From assembly GCF_042660285.1 (NCBI RefSeq), contig NZ_JBHSTP010000001.1, forward strand, positions 806,001 through 870,000: a stretch of DNA of 64,000 nt, read 5' to 3'. Positions 1 through 7,891 of this stretch are shown one piece after another (within the stretch, counting starts at the first letter, position 1; every line of letters begins with the position of its first letter). Position numbers and translations under genes: made by a program. The notes under the pieces were generated by a model, which searched no databases, was not told where the DNA came from, and saw only the letters and a list, made by a program, of their open reading frames with translations. This DNA comes from Luethyella okanaganae (GTDB lineage: Bacteria; Actinomycetota; Actinomycetes; Actinomycetales; Microbacteriaceae).

Positions 1-420
1 CCGATCGACCCCGGCTTCTCAGAGCAGGCGTTCTTCGCCGCGCTCGCACGCAGGAGGTCTGGCATCAAGCGTGCCCTGCTCGACCAGACCCTCGTGAGCG
101 GCATCGGCAACATCTACGCCGATGAGGCCCTCTGGGCCGCGAAGGTGCACTACGAGCAACCGGCTTCCTCGCTCTCGCCGCGGAAGGCGATGGCCGTGCT
201 CGGCGAAGTCCGGCGGGTGTTCGACAAAGCGCTCGCTGAGGGCGGGACGAGCTTCGACGCGCAGTACGTGAACGTCAACGGCGTCTCCGGTTATTTTGAC
301 CTTCAATTGACCGCTTATGGTCGAACTGGGCGGCCCTGTCCCCGTTGTGGAACCCCGATCAAGAGGGTTGCGTTCATGAACCGATCGTCTCACTTCTGCC
401 CCAGATGTCAGCGTCGCTGA
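1..420 (+). CDS. mutM: formamidopyrimidine-DNA glycosylase (Fpg/MutM), C-terminal part, cut by window start
   Basis: C-terminal 139 residues of the base-excision repair glycosylase that removes oxidised purines and nicks the DNA. The helix-two-turn-helix motif LLDQTLVSGIGNIYADE is visible at the start of the fragment, and the C4 zinc finger (CPRCG ... CPRCQ) closes the protein. The true start lies outside the window. The last 44 codons, from about position 289 (GYFDLQL onward), use many A/T-ending codons, unlike the GC-rich codons just before. Similar 3' ends recur downstream, ending at 3973 and 5509. I infer that the original 3' end was displaced by incoming DNA which restored the reading frame. 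Confidence 0.95.
   Translation, partial: PIDPGFSEQAFFAALARRRSGIKRALLDQTLVSGIGNIYADEALWAAKVHYEQPASSLSPRKAMAVLGEVRRVFDKALAEGGTSFDAQYVNVNGVSGYFDLQLTAYGRTGRPCPRCGTPIKRVAFMNRSSHFCPRCQRR
375..414 (+). repeat. mutM 3'-end direct repeat, copy 1
   Basis: This 40-nt zinc-finger-encoding segment is the first of three matching segments in the same orientation (others at 3925-3964 and 5459-5498). Copies 2 and 3 differ at only two of 40 positions. Copy 1 is more divergent but encodes the same MNR-SHFCPRCQR peptide. It probably marks the boundary of integrated DNA. Confidence 0.75.
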
Positions 421-706
421 TTAGCTTCTGACCTGGGATTAATGAGTTCGTGGCGGCGAGGCGCGCGTTGTCGGCGTCTGTTCGCACCAGCAGTAGGTGT
501 GACACTGTTGGACACGGTTTGCCACTTCAATGTCAGTTCCCGTTCTAGTCAACTCTGGCGAGGCCAGTAGTACATCGGGACGCGATGAGGTATGTGGGGC
601 TTGAGAGCGCTGTGAATCTCGACGACGACAGGCTGAGTGACGTCTGTCATACGTCCGGTGACACTCGACACTGCCCCTCGGCGCGAGAGGCGGTGATTCT
701 CGAGGC
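421..706. other. non-coding stretch after mutM
   Basis: No convincing gene. Short overlapping frames on the minus strand lack ribosome binding sites and recognisable motifs. GC is lower than in the core regions, consistent with accessory DNA. Confidence 0.5.
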
Positions 707-979
707 ATGAGTAGATGGAATGATGAGCAGTCGCAGGCGCCCGCAGCGAAGCCGAGTCTGGCGGTGAACCTGATGAATGTCGGCCTTGCGTCGACACCGG
801 GACGCGAGTTCCTTGCCGCCGTCCTTCAGGTCGGTGCTGTGGCACTGTTGCTGTTCGTGGTCTTCCCGGACCGGTTGGACGATGTCTGGCGTTGGCTGAT
901 CATGGCCGCGCTGGTGGTGTACTTCGTCATCCGTGCTGCGGCCGGGATCCCGAGCTTGGCCATGGCTGTGGATGCGTAG
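707..979 (+). CDS. small hypothetical membrane protein
   Basis: A 90-residue product with two likely transmembrane helices (about residues 35-53 and 60-78) after a polar N-terminus. A GATTCT element 6 nt before the ATG would fit a leaderless start. The last ~15 residues overlap an antisense LuxR-type fragment, so the C-terminus may have been altered by a rearrangement. Family not recognised. It could be a spurious frame, but the hydrophobic pattern argues for a real or recently real gene. Confidence 0.45.
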   Translation: MSRWNDEQSQAPAAKPSLAVNLMNVGLASTPGREFLAAVLQVGAVALLLFVVFPDRLDDVWRWLIMAALVVYFVIRAAAGIPSLAMAVDA

Positions 980-1062
980 TTTCGCACGGTGCCCGGGGCG
1001 AGGTGTGTGCGCGCGGCGATGACACGGACTGTTGCGCCGTCGATCGCCTCTCGGAGCCCGTC
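930..1062 (-). pseudogene. LuxR-type response regulator DNA-binding domain, remnant
   Basis: Translation of this strand gives GATVRVIAARTHLAPGTVRN followed by YASTAMAKLG, which matches the C-terminal helix-turn-helix of NarL/LuxR-type response regulators (IAxxLxLSxGTVRNxLSxAxxKLG). Nothing upstream resembles a receiver domain, and the match stops after KLG. It is an isolated piece of a regulator, probably left by deletion. Confidence 0.5.
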
Positions 1063-1289
1063 GATGCCGGGTCGATCGGCCGAGACGTCACGAGTGCTCG
1101 AAAATGCGGCGCCCTCTTCGAGGTCGTGCAATGCCCAGGCGGCGAAGAGCAGCCAAGGTCCGCGACGATGGCAGTTCTTGCGTGCGCTCACTCAACCATT
1201 CTCCCAGGCCCGGAAGTGCCACCAAGGCTCGAACGACCACGTGTGCTGTTCGACTCGGGCATCCGCGGACGCGGGGCTTCCTCCGCGGA

Positions 1290-2243
1290 CTACTTCTTGA
1301 GGCGCTCGGTCGGGTTGGCTGTCGGAAGGAAGGCGTCGGTGAGAGATTCCACCGCCTCCCAGATCTCTCGCTCACGCAGTGGGTCGTACGACTCGGGTGA
1401 GGACTCCGCGACCCGGTCGCGGTCGATGTACGCCCCGCTCGATGCTGCGACGGTGCCGAGTATCGCGTCGGCGAGGAACTGTCCCGCGCGTGATGGCGAG
1501 GTCGCGAGCGGAGTGAGGGTCAGCAGTGGCATGATCCAGCGCATCGCGAACCGTGAGACGGGATCGGCGTCGCGAGCGAGGTCCGTGCCGGGTACGAAGC
1601 CTGGGTTGTAGCTGACGACAGGCCCCGCCGTGAAACGCCTTGCGTACTCGTGGACGAGGTAGATCGCGGCGAGCTTGCTGGTCGAGTAGGCAGTCCGGCC
1701 CGCGGCCGCGCGCTCTGGATCGCGGAACGCGCCCACGCGGGCGAGTGTGTCGACGGGCTGCCATCTCGGGCCCGGCACCATGCCGAGGTTGTGCCGGAAA
1801 TCGCCGAAGTGGGTGTCGCTCACGGTCGCGACGATTCTGGCAGCCGGGTGCAGGCTGCTCTGGAGGCGGCGCAGAAGGACGTGGTTGGCCAAGACGTTGA
1901 CTGCGAACGTCGACTCGTACCCATCGATGGTGGTCGTGCGCGCGTTCGTATGCTGGACCCCGGCATTGCAGGCCACAGCCCGGATCGGTGGCAGCTCGCC
2001 GGCCCGGATCCGAGCGATGACCGCATCGGCAGCGTCGGCGACCTCCCGCAGGGATGACAGGTCGGCAGGAACCACGGATACGTTTCCATCTGCGGCTCGC
2101 AGCTCGTTCACGAGGTCGGTGGGAACGCTGCGACTGAGCAGCAGGAGGTGCGTCTGTGGCTGCTCCTGGAGAATGCGCGCAGCAGCGATCCGACCGATGC
2201 CGCGGCTGGCGCCGGTCATGACGATGGTCTGTTCGCGGCTCAT
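1290..2243 (-). CDS. short-chain dehydrogenase/reductase (SDR)
   Basis: A 317-residue NAD(P)-dependent oxidoreductase of the classical SDR fold, nearest in layout to retinol dehydrogenase-like members. The cofactor motif TGASRGIG lies at residues 10-17, followed by the NAG motif (CNAGVQ) and the catalytic YSTSK. The longer open frame upstream is not part of the gene: translation starts at the ATG at 2243, which overlaps the stop of the upstream TetR gene by 4 nt (ATGA). The two genes are therefore translationally coupled in one operon and probably controlled by that TetR protein. Substrate unknown. It lies inside the DNA bounded by mutM 3'-end repeats. Confidence 0.85.
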   Translation of the reverse strand: MSREQTIVMTGASRGIGRIAAARILQEQPQTHLLLLSRSVPTDLVNELRAADGNVSVVPADLSSLREVADAADAVIARIRAGELPPIRAVACNAGVQHTNARTTTIDGYESTFAVNVLANHVLLRRLQSSLHPAARIVATVSDTHFGDFRHNLGMVPGPRWQPVDTLARVGAFRDPERAAAGRTAYSTSKLAAIYLVHEYARRFTAGPVVSYNPGFVPGTDLARDADPVSRFAMRWIMPLLTLTPLATSPSRAGQFLADAILGTVAASSGAYIDRDRVAESSPESYDPLREREIWEAVESLTDAFLPTANPTERLKK

Positions 2244-2902
2244 CGGCGCCGTGCTCCCCTCGGCCCCGAACGGGCTCCGGCGATCGCCTGGATCAGGAGC
2301 ATCACATCGGCCTCGGGGAGCAGACCAGCCCCGTCTCTCCCCGAGAAGGCGATACGGGCGAGCACCACGCCGACGACTAAGCCAGCCGCAGCGGTCGCGT
2401 CGGTCACCACGTGCTCGCCGCGCGCCTCGGCGCGGCGCAGAATGACGGCGAGATGGTCGCGGGTGGGATCGAAGACAGTGGTGCGCACGATCGCCGCGAC
2501 CTCGGGATCGTGCACGGACTCTCCGACCAGCGTGATGAGCGTCGCCCCGACCTGGCCGGAGAGCACCCGCCGCTTGTGGGCGCACAGCTCCCGGAGGTCG
2601 CCTTCCGTCGACCCGGTGTCGATGTCCGCCGGCTCCGATGCGGCGATCTGCTCGGCCGCCGACAGCAGCAGCTCGCGTTTCGACGGCCAACGCCGATACA
2701 GCGTCGCCGTCGAGACGCCCGCTCGTTTGGCGACCGCGGCGGTCGTCAGCTGCGCGTAGCCGCCCTCAGCGAGCAAGAAAAGCACCGCTTCGACGATCGC
2801 TGGAGTCAGGTCGGCATTGACCGGTCGACCTCGTGAACGCCCACTCCCGACCGTTTCCTCCGGCACGACATCACCCAACCATAGAATAAGAAACCGTTTC
2901 AT
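2240..2902 (-). CDS. TetR/AcrR family transcriptional regulator, probably leaderless
   Basis: A 220-residue repressor-type protein. The N-terminal helix-turn-helix is typical of the family (LTTAAVAKRAGVSTATLYRR, then WPSKRELL), and the C-terminal domain would bind a ligand. The ATG at 2902 is chosen because a good promoter (TTGCAT, 17 nt, TATATT) ends 5 nt before it, so the transcript would begin at about the A of ATG. A perfect inverted repeat (GAAAC-C-GTTTC) covers codons 1-4. A GTG at 2866 is the alternative start. I infer autorepression and control of the coupled SDR gene. Confidence 0.85.
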   Translation of the reverse strand: MKRFLILWLGDVVPEETVGSGRSRGRPVNADLTPAIVEAVLFLLAEGGYAQLTTAAVAKRAGVSTATLYRRWPSKRELLLSAAEQIAASEPADIDTGSTEGDLRELCAHKRRVLSGQVGATLITLVGESVHDPEVAAIVRTTVFDPTRDHLAVILRRAEARGEHVVTDATAAAGLVVGVVLARIAFSGRDGAGLLPEADVMLLIQAIAGARSGPRGARRR

Positions 2903-2936
2903 TTCATAATATAGATGGTGCACGGCGTCCATGCAA
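2890..2936 (-). promoter_or_regulatory. promoter and operator of the TetR-SDR operon
   Basis: On the minus strand a -35 box TTGCAT (2936-2931) and a -10 box TATATT (2913-2908) are separated by exactly 17 nt. The perfect 5-bp-arm inverted repeat GAAACcGTTTC lies at 2890-2900, at the expected transcription start. A repressor bound there would block initiation. The local AT richness stands out from the GC-rich surroundings. Confidence 0.6.
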
Positions 2937-2994
2937 CTGATCGCTGATGTCTGCGCGACTTCGAGTGCCATGTCGGCGGTGACGTTGTCGATGA

Positions 2995-3771
2995 TTACAG
3001 CGGCTGATCTGGTCCGTTCAACCCCCACCTGCGCCCGCCAGCGCGCGCAGTGCGGACGGCCGATGCCCATGCTTCGGCGTCGACGAGCCGCCGCTGCGCG
3101 TGAATGTCGCCGGCCGCTAGGTCAGATGAGCGCGGGTCGTCGAGTCGAGCCTCGTCACGCGACGCCAGGCGCGCCTCGATCGCATCCAGTCGACTCCCAT
3201 AGGGCTCCGTGACCGGCATCCCGATGTAGTGCTCGTTGTGCGCGTCGGCGACCGTCGTCGTCCAGAGCCGCTCCAACTCTTCCCGGCGACGTTCCTCGAC
3301 GCTCATCGGCCAGGACTCGATCCGATCGAGGTCCTCGATCAGTTCCGCCTCGGAGACGTAGCGCCTCGGCGCGTGCGGTTGCTGCGCAAGAGTCTGGCCG
3401 TAGCGGAGTTCCCACGCCTCGTCGGGAGTCTGAAAGAGCCGAGTCGGTGCGGTCCACGGCGTCCGCCGCGGGACGCGCATCCGTGGTCTTGCCCGGGCGC
3501 CCGGTGGGATCCACTCTCGCAGACCGCCGTATCCGACCGGCGCGGTCGGCGGCCAGACCCATCTCGAGGGCGTCGCAGCGGGCTCGGATCGCAGCTGCCC
3601 TGCGCATGGCACGTCCTGCGCACGAAGGCTCCGCGTCCCAGACAGATGCTGTGCACTCGATGACGGATGGAACAAGCGGATCACCGCCGATGATGTCGTG
3701 GCGCGCGAGCCACCTCGATAGAACGAGACGTCGAAAGCGATGCGGAGAAACAGAATCGGCTCGAATACCAA
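2995..3771 (-). pseudogene. hypothetical protein gene, probably frameshifted
   Basis: The C-terminal half of this frame (from about TPWTAPTRLFQTPDEAWELR) reads like a normal soluble charged protein with helical segments rich in Glu and Arg. The N-terminal half does not. A plausible N-terminal half (LARHDIIGGDPLVPSVIE and a following Ala/Arg-rich helix) sits in a neighbouring frame that starts at about 3775. This suggests one frameshift near 3480-3500 in a once-continuous gene of about 250 codons. Family not recognised. It lies upstream of the TetR gene on the same strand and just before the second mutM 3'-end copy. Confidence 0.4.
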
Positions 3772-3838
3772 GCATCTAGGGATGCTTGGTCAACCTTGGT
3801 CATCAGTGGCAGGTCAACGTCTCCTACTGTTGGAGTTT

Positions 3839-3973
3839 GGTTACTTCGCCCATCACCTCACCGCATATGGCCAGCAGGGCAAGCCGTGCCTGCGTTGCGG
3901 AACCCTCATGCGGCGAGAGCGGTTCATGAACCGCGGCTCGCACTTCTGCCCGCGCTGCCAGCGTAGGCAGTGA
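3839..3973 (+). pseudogene. second copy of the mutM 3' end
   Basis: This stretch encodes GYFAHHLTAYGQQGKPCLRC and continues through the zinc finger to CPRCQRRQ and a stop. It matches the last 44 residues of MutM, but the sequence upstream of GYF is unrelated. It is more GC-rich than the copy attached to the working gene, so it may be a displaced original or an earlier att-like end. Similarity to copy 1 begins at the same codon (GGTTA, positions 289 and 3839), which marks a common recombination point. Confidence 0.8.
3925..3964 (+). repeat. mutM 3'-end direct repeat, copy 2
   Basis: Second of three direct repeats covering the zinc-finger end of mutM; 38 of 40 positions are identical to the copy at 5459-5498. 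Confidence 0.75.
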
Positions 3974-4061
3974 GCTGCTGCGTGAAAAGGATGGAGGTCG
4001 TCGTCGCAGAACACAGAATACTGTCTGAATCGGCTTCGGGGTCTCGCGATAAGATCTCGCC

Positions 4062-4544
4062 ATGTCGATGAACTTCATGCTGGGCTTCGTGCCGGAAACC
4101 GACATCTCTACCTTCGGCAGACGCCCTGATACGCCCATCGATTTTGATGAAGCGAGTCGTAGTGGTGCAAAAGGGCCGTCAGCCGTTCAGGTTGGTCGGC
4201 ATGTGTTGCTCGTAGACCCCGGTCTGGACCTTCAACGGCTTCCCCAGCTTGTCGAGCCGCCGACAGGTACGGTCCTCGTCTCTTTGGGAGGCACGAGCGA
4301 CGTCTACGTGGTCCAGTCGTTCGGCGACGATCCTCGACTCCGAGTGCTTGCCGAGCGGGAACTCGCCGAAGACATCGGAACCCCACTCGATGTCGAGACA
4401 GTGTTTGAAGAGGAGGAAGACCCCGAGGACGGCCACCTCGAACTCTTCTGCCGCCTCGCCGGCATCACGCTTGGTGAGCTGTGGAACCTTGAATGGTCCC
4501 CTCTTGCTCGCGGCGGGTTCTTCGGTCGACTCTTCGGCAGGTAA
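4062..4544 (+). CDS. hypothetical protein, leaderless start
   Basis: A 160-residue acidic soluble protein of no recognised family. TAAGAT at 4050-4055 followed by 6 nt and ATG gives a clear leaderless start, supporting a real gene. The N-terminus contains MNFMLGFVPETDISTFGRRP, the middle has a hydrophobic beta-like segment (GTVLVSLGGTSDVYVVQSF), and a very acidic run (EEEEDPED) precedes the C-terminal helix. No signal peptide or membrane helix. It sits alone between the second and third mutM 3'-end copies, so it is probably cargo. An immunity-like role is possible but not shown. Confidence 0.65.
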   Translation: MSMNFMLGFVPETDISTFGRRPDTPIDFDEASRSGAKGPSAVQVGRHVLLVDPGLDLQRLPQLVEPPTGTVLVSLGGTSDVYVVQSFGDDPRLRVLAERELAEDIGTPLDVETVFEEEEDPEDGHLELFCRLAGITLGELWNLEWSPLARGGFFGRLFGR

Positions 4545-5011
4545 CAGGTATCCGGCTAGAGGGCATGTAGTTGTGGGACCCGACCGGGCGCGGCAGGGCA
4601 CGCTGGGCGACGAGGTGGAAGCCGGCGCTGAACGCGTTCGCGATCGCCTTCGAAGGCCGAATCAACTAGTGACCGCCGGCCCAGAAACGCCGTTCATCTG
4701 ACAGGCCCGCTCCATCCGAGTGCAGTACCACAAGAAGACGAGCACGCTGCTGCAGGATGTGTCCGGATCGGCCATCGCCTACATGCCGACGCCGTTGAGA
4801 TGCTCAGCGACGCCGGTGGCGTCGGCGGGGGAGCCGCTGGCAGTGTCACTGTGGCACACGAAGATCTAGGGGGCATTTCGTGTCGTGACACGTCGTTGCC
4901 GCCTGCTCTGGTCACGTCGTCGAGCGCAGGATCCTATTGACGATCCGTTAGCAAGTTAGCGCTGTGCATCGAATGTGTTTGGAGGATGTGATGGCCTATG
5001 TCGGATCGTTC
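4545..5011. other. gene-poor stretch with a possible gene remnant
   Basis: No intact gene. From about 4700 to 4869 the plus strand reads ARSIRVQYHKKTSTLLQDVS and onward to a stop, which looks protein-like but lacks a start and matches no family I know. A 14-bp palindrome (CGTGTCGTGACACG) lies at 4879-4892. Otherwise nothing is seen. Confidence 0.4.
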
Positions 5012-5020
5012 TCAACGATC
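5004..5020 (-). terminator. short hairpin at the end of the chorismate mutase gene
   Basis: Perfect inverted repeat GATCGTT-CTC-AACGATC overlapping the stop codon of the minus-strand gene. There is no T-run after it, so an intrinsic terminator role is only possible. Confidence 0.3.
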
Positions 5021-5344
5021 GGCAGCCCGGTTCGGTAGTCCGTCTGTGCTTCTCCGCGTTCGGCGCGCCTGCTGTTCGAGCTCGAGGTCGATGAATGCGG
5101 TGATCAAGGCCCGGTAGGTGCGCTCCACGACCTCGGGGGATGCGCCCGATTCTTCGGCTAGAACGCGGACCTTGGTGATCACCTGCTCGACCCGTGCTGG
5201 CGCGCGCACCGCCTGCTGGTCCATCTTCAGCGATCCAGCCGTGACGACCCATTTCTGTCGTTCAGCGATCAACTCGACGATCCGAAGATCGAGCGCATCG
5301 ATCCGCTGTCGTACGTCTTCGATGGTCACCGCAGGCTCGGACAT
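5012..5344 (-). CDS. chorismate mutase-like protein (AroQ fold)
   Basis: A 110-residue all-helical protein matching the CM_2 fold: VRQRIDALDLRIVELIAER in helix 1, a conserved Lys in GSLKMDQQAVRAPARVEQV, and the C-terminal helix VVERTYRALITAFIDLELEQ. Members convert chorismate to prephenate in aromatic amino acid synthesis; close relatives are isochorismate-pyruvate lyases, which sequence alone does not exclude. TATTCT (5356-5351) lies 6 nt before the ATG, a leaderless start. It sits alone in the second mutM-bounded interval and may be an extra copy rather than the housekeeping enzyme. Confidence 0.8.
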   Translation of the reverse strand: MSEPAVTIEDVRQRIDALDLRIVELIAERQKWVVTAGSLKMDQQAVRAPARVEQVITKVRVLAEESGASPEVVERTYRALITAFIDLELEQQARRTRRSTDGLPNRAADR

Positions 5345-5458
5345 GGTCCCAGAATACGGCTACTGATCTCACAGCCGATTGCGCGGCTCGGTTACCCGTG
5401 GCGTCGCTGCTCGAGGTGCTCCGCTTCAAAGACAAAGCAGGACGCCATCACCCATATC

Positions 5459-5509
5459 CACGAACCACGGCTCGCACTTCTGCCCGCGCTGCCAGCGTCT
5501 GCGCTAGGG
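5459..5509 (+). pseudogene. third copy of the mutM 3' end
   Basis: Encodes NHGSHFCPRCQRLR and a stop, the end of the MutM zinc finger, with nothing MutM-like before about 5459. The 40 nt 5459-5498 match 3925-3964 with two differences. This is probably the outermost boundary of tandem insertions into the mutM 3' end, and possibly the original chromosomal end of the gene. Confidence 0.7.
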
Positions 5510-5550
5510 CATGGGACCTTCCGGGGGACTCGTCGTGCCGTCGAGCGGGC

Positions 5551-6240
5551 CTACCGGCCCACCCAGGAGTACCGGCGCTGCGGGCGGCCTGTGTGACCGT
5601 AGCGATGGGTGACGGTCGCGTCGCCTCGATGAACGAAGTACTCGAGATACTTGCGGGCGACGACTCGCGACAGTCCCAGGATCTCGCCGCATTCCGAAGC
5701 TGCCACATCGGGCTTGCGCTCTTTGAGTTCGCGCTCGATGAGCGCAGCTGTCTCCCTGCTGAGCCCTTTCGGCAGGGAGGCGACTGCCGACGCCGCCGAG
5801 GTTGGAGCGGCAACGGATCCGAACGCCAGATCCAGGTCGCTCTGCTCGAGTTCGCCGGAACCGCCCAGCACACGGCGTCGCTCGGCGTACCCCGCCAGCC
5901 TGGCCTGCAACTCCGAGATCTTGAACGGCTTCAGCAGATAGCTCACGATGCCGCCCTGCAGGGCCGCGGTCACCATGTCGGCCTCGCGGGCGGCGCTCAG
6001 CACGAGGAAGTCCACCTCGTCGCCGGCCTCACGCGAACGGCGGATGACGTCGAGACCGGACATGTCGGGCAGGTACATGTCGAGCAGCACGAGTTGCGGC
6101 CTGAGCCCACCGATCAGCTCGAGCGCCTCGGCACCCGTGTGCGCGACACCGACGACGCGGAAGCCGGGGGATTGGTCGACGACGCGCTCATGGGTGCGCG
6201 CGACCATGAAGTCGTCCTCGACCACGAGCACATCACACAT
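5551..6240 (-). CDS. CitB/DcuR-type response regulator
   Basis: A 229-residue two-component response regulator. The receiver domain has the acidic pair EDD at residues 8-10, the phosphoacceptor Asp54 in LLDMYLPDMSG, and the conserved Lys in YLLKPF. The C-terminal domain has a helix-turn-helix of the CitB/DcuR kind (ECGEILGLSRVVARKYLEYF). The start at 6240 is preferred to 6252 because it overlaps the kinase gene's end by 8 nt and has GGGG upstream. It works with the adjoining kinase, and I infer that it controls the divergent tctCBA transporter. Confidence 0.9.
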   Translation of the reverse strand: MCDVLVVEDDFMVARTHERVVDQSPGFRVVGVAHTGAEALELIGGLRPQLVLLDMYLPDMSGLDVIRRSREAGDEVDFLVLSAAREADMVTAALQGGIVSYLLKPFKISELQARLAGYAERRRVLGGSGELEQSDLDLAFGSVAAPTSAASAVASLPKGLSRETAALIERELKERKPDVAASECGEILGLSRVVARKYLEYFVHRGDATVTHRYGHTGRPQRRYSWVGR

Positions 6241-7891
6241 CGTTCGCCCCATGCGACGTTGCGGTGGAGGCCGCGACGAGCGGAAGCGCCGGAAGCACGG
6301 CTTCGAAGACGGCCCCGCCGTCGTTTCGGAAAGAAACGCCTCCGCCCCGTCTCATGACGACCAACTGCACGATGGCCAGTCCATAGCCGTGCGCGTCGTT
6401 CTGCAACGTCGTCGCTTTGGACGAGACGCCCGGCTCGAACACGTGGTCGATCAGATCCACATCGATCCCCGGCCCCGTGTCCTTGACCGAGACGTGAACC
6501 GAGGCGAGTCGCGTGCCCTCCCCTGGCTCCGGGAGCGCGCGGATGTCGAGGTCCACCCTGCGGGCATTCGCCCCCGTGACGGCATCGAGCGCGTTGTCCA
6601 CGAGGTTGCCGATCACGGTCACGAGATCGGCTGACAGGATCTCGTCGACGCGGGGCAGGGCGGAGCCGGCCGTGAGCCTCAACTCGGCGCCCCGCTCACG
6701 GGCCAGTGAGGTCTTGGCGATCAGGAGCGCTGCGACGGCCGGCTCGGCGATCTGCGTCAGGACCGTACTCCCCTGCGCGAGCTTGTCGTGCGAGACCGCG
6801 TCGATGTAGTCGACGGCGGCAGTGTGATCGCCGAGCTGGATGAGCATCGAGATCGTGTGCAGGCGGTTCGCGAACTCGTGGGTCTGCGCGCGCAGGGTAT
6901 TGGTCGCCTGGAGGCTGCTGCCGAGATCGTGTTGGAGCGTGACGAGCTCGGTCCGGTCGCGCAGCGTCGTCACCATCTCGGGCTTTGATCGCGGCGGCGA
7001 GATCGTGGTCTGATTCAGAACGAGAAGCGCGCCACCGCTCACGAGAACGGTGTCCTTGCCGTCGGTGTCGCGCATTCGCAGGGCGCGCACCGCCGTCTGC
7101 TCGAGCCCGACGCTGTCGACCGGCCGGCCGACAGCGTCGTCGGGGAGGGCGAGCAGATGCCGTGCGCTGTCATTCGCGAGCGTGATGATGCCGTCCGTGT
7201 CGACGGCGACCACACCCTCGCGGATGCCGTGGAGCATGGCCTCGCGATGCTCGACCAAGCGGGCGATCTGCTCGGGCTCCAAGCCCAGGGTCTGACGTTT
7301 CACGCGGGCGGCCAGCCACCACGAGCCGGCGATGCCGAGAACACCGGCGACCCCGAGGTAGGTGAGGAGATCGGGTGCGGCGCTGGCGAGCAACCCGCCG
7401 AGCGTGGGAAACCGTCTTCCCGCGATCATGTATCCCACCAGCGCCCCGCTGTCGCCAAGCACCGGCACACTGCCTGCGACGTGAGCAACGGAGCCGATGG
7501 CGGCCTCGCCCGCCCAAGCGCCATCGCCTCCGCCGATGGCGAGCGTGGTCCTGAGCAGGCGGGGGTCGGCAGGGGAGGCGAGAACCCGTCCGTCCGGGTC
7601 GGTCACGATCAACTCGTCGACGCCCGTTGTCGTGCGCAGGGACTCGACCGATGCGGTCAGTCGGGGCGATGCCGGGCCTTCAGCGAGGATGCTTCTGAGC
7701 AGCGGGTTCGCGGCTGAGTACTCGGCAACGGTGAGCATGCGCCGCTGCTGGGAGCTCACGAAGCCGTTCTTGGTCTGCTCGAGCGAGATCGCGGTGACAG
7801 CGATGAGCACGATCGCAAGCAGGCTGAGCTGGAACACCAGAAGTTGGCGGGCGAGACCGAGACGGGCGAGGGGTCGCGTTCGCGAACGCAT
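6233..7891 (-). CDS. CitA/DcuS-type sensor histidine kinase
   Basis: A 552-residue membrane sensor. A first transmembrane helix (about residues 16-37), an extracytoplasmic sensor domain (about 40-170) and a second helix (about 172-198) are followed by a PAS-like region. The DHp motif with His338 (AQTHEFANRLHTI) is typical of citrate/C4-dicarboxylate kinases. The HATPase domain carries VIGNLVDNALDAV and an N-terminal GPGID-type glycine box. The start is fixed by GGAGGA 5 nt upstream of the ATG at 7891. It lies back-to-back with tctCBA, which suggests it senses the transporter's tricarboxylate substrate. Confidence 0.92.
   Translation of the reverse strand: MRSRTRPLARLGLARQLLVFQLSLLAIVLIAVTAISLEQTKNGFVSSQQRRMLTVAEYSAANPLLRSILAEGPASPRLTASVESLRTTTGVDELIVTDPDGRVLASPADPRLLRTTLAIGGGDGAWAGEAAIGSVAHVAGSVPVLGDSGALVGYMIAGRRFPTLGGLLASAAPDLLTYLGVAGVLGIAGSWWLAARVKRQTLGLEPEQIARLVEHREAMLHGIREGVVAVDTDGIITLANDSARHLLALPDDAVGRPVDSVGLEQTAVRALRMRDTDGKDTVLVSGGALLVLNQTTISPPRSKPEMVTTLRDRTELVTLQHDLGSSLQATNTLRAQTHEFANRLHTISMLIQLGDHTAAVDYIDAVSHDKLAQGSTVLTQIAEPAVAALLIAKTSLARERGAELRLTAGSALPRVDEILSADLVTVIGNLVDNALDAVTGANARRVDLDIRALPEPGEGTRLASVHVSVKDTGPGIDVDLIDHVFEPGVSSKATTLQNDAHGYGLAIVQLVVMRRGGGVSFRNDGGAVFEAVLPALPLVAASTATSHGANDV

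Noticed and set aside
2244..2690. N-terminal extension of the SDR frame
   Set aside because: Antisense-like Arg-rich sequence within the TetR gene; the ATGA overlap at 2243 gives the natural start.
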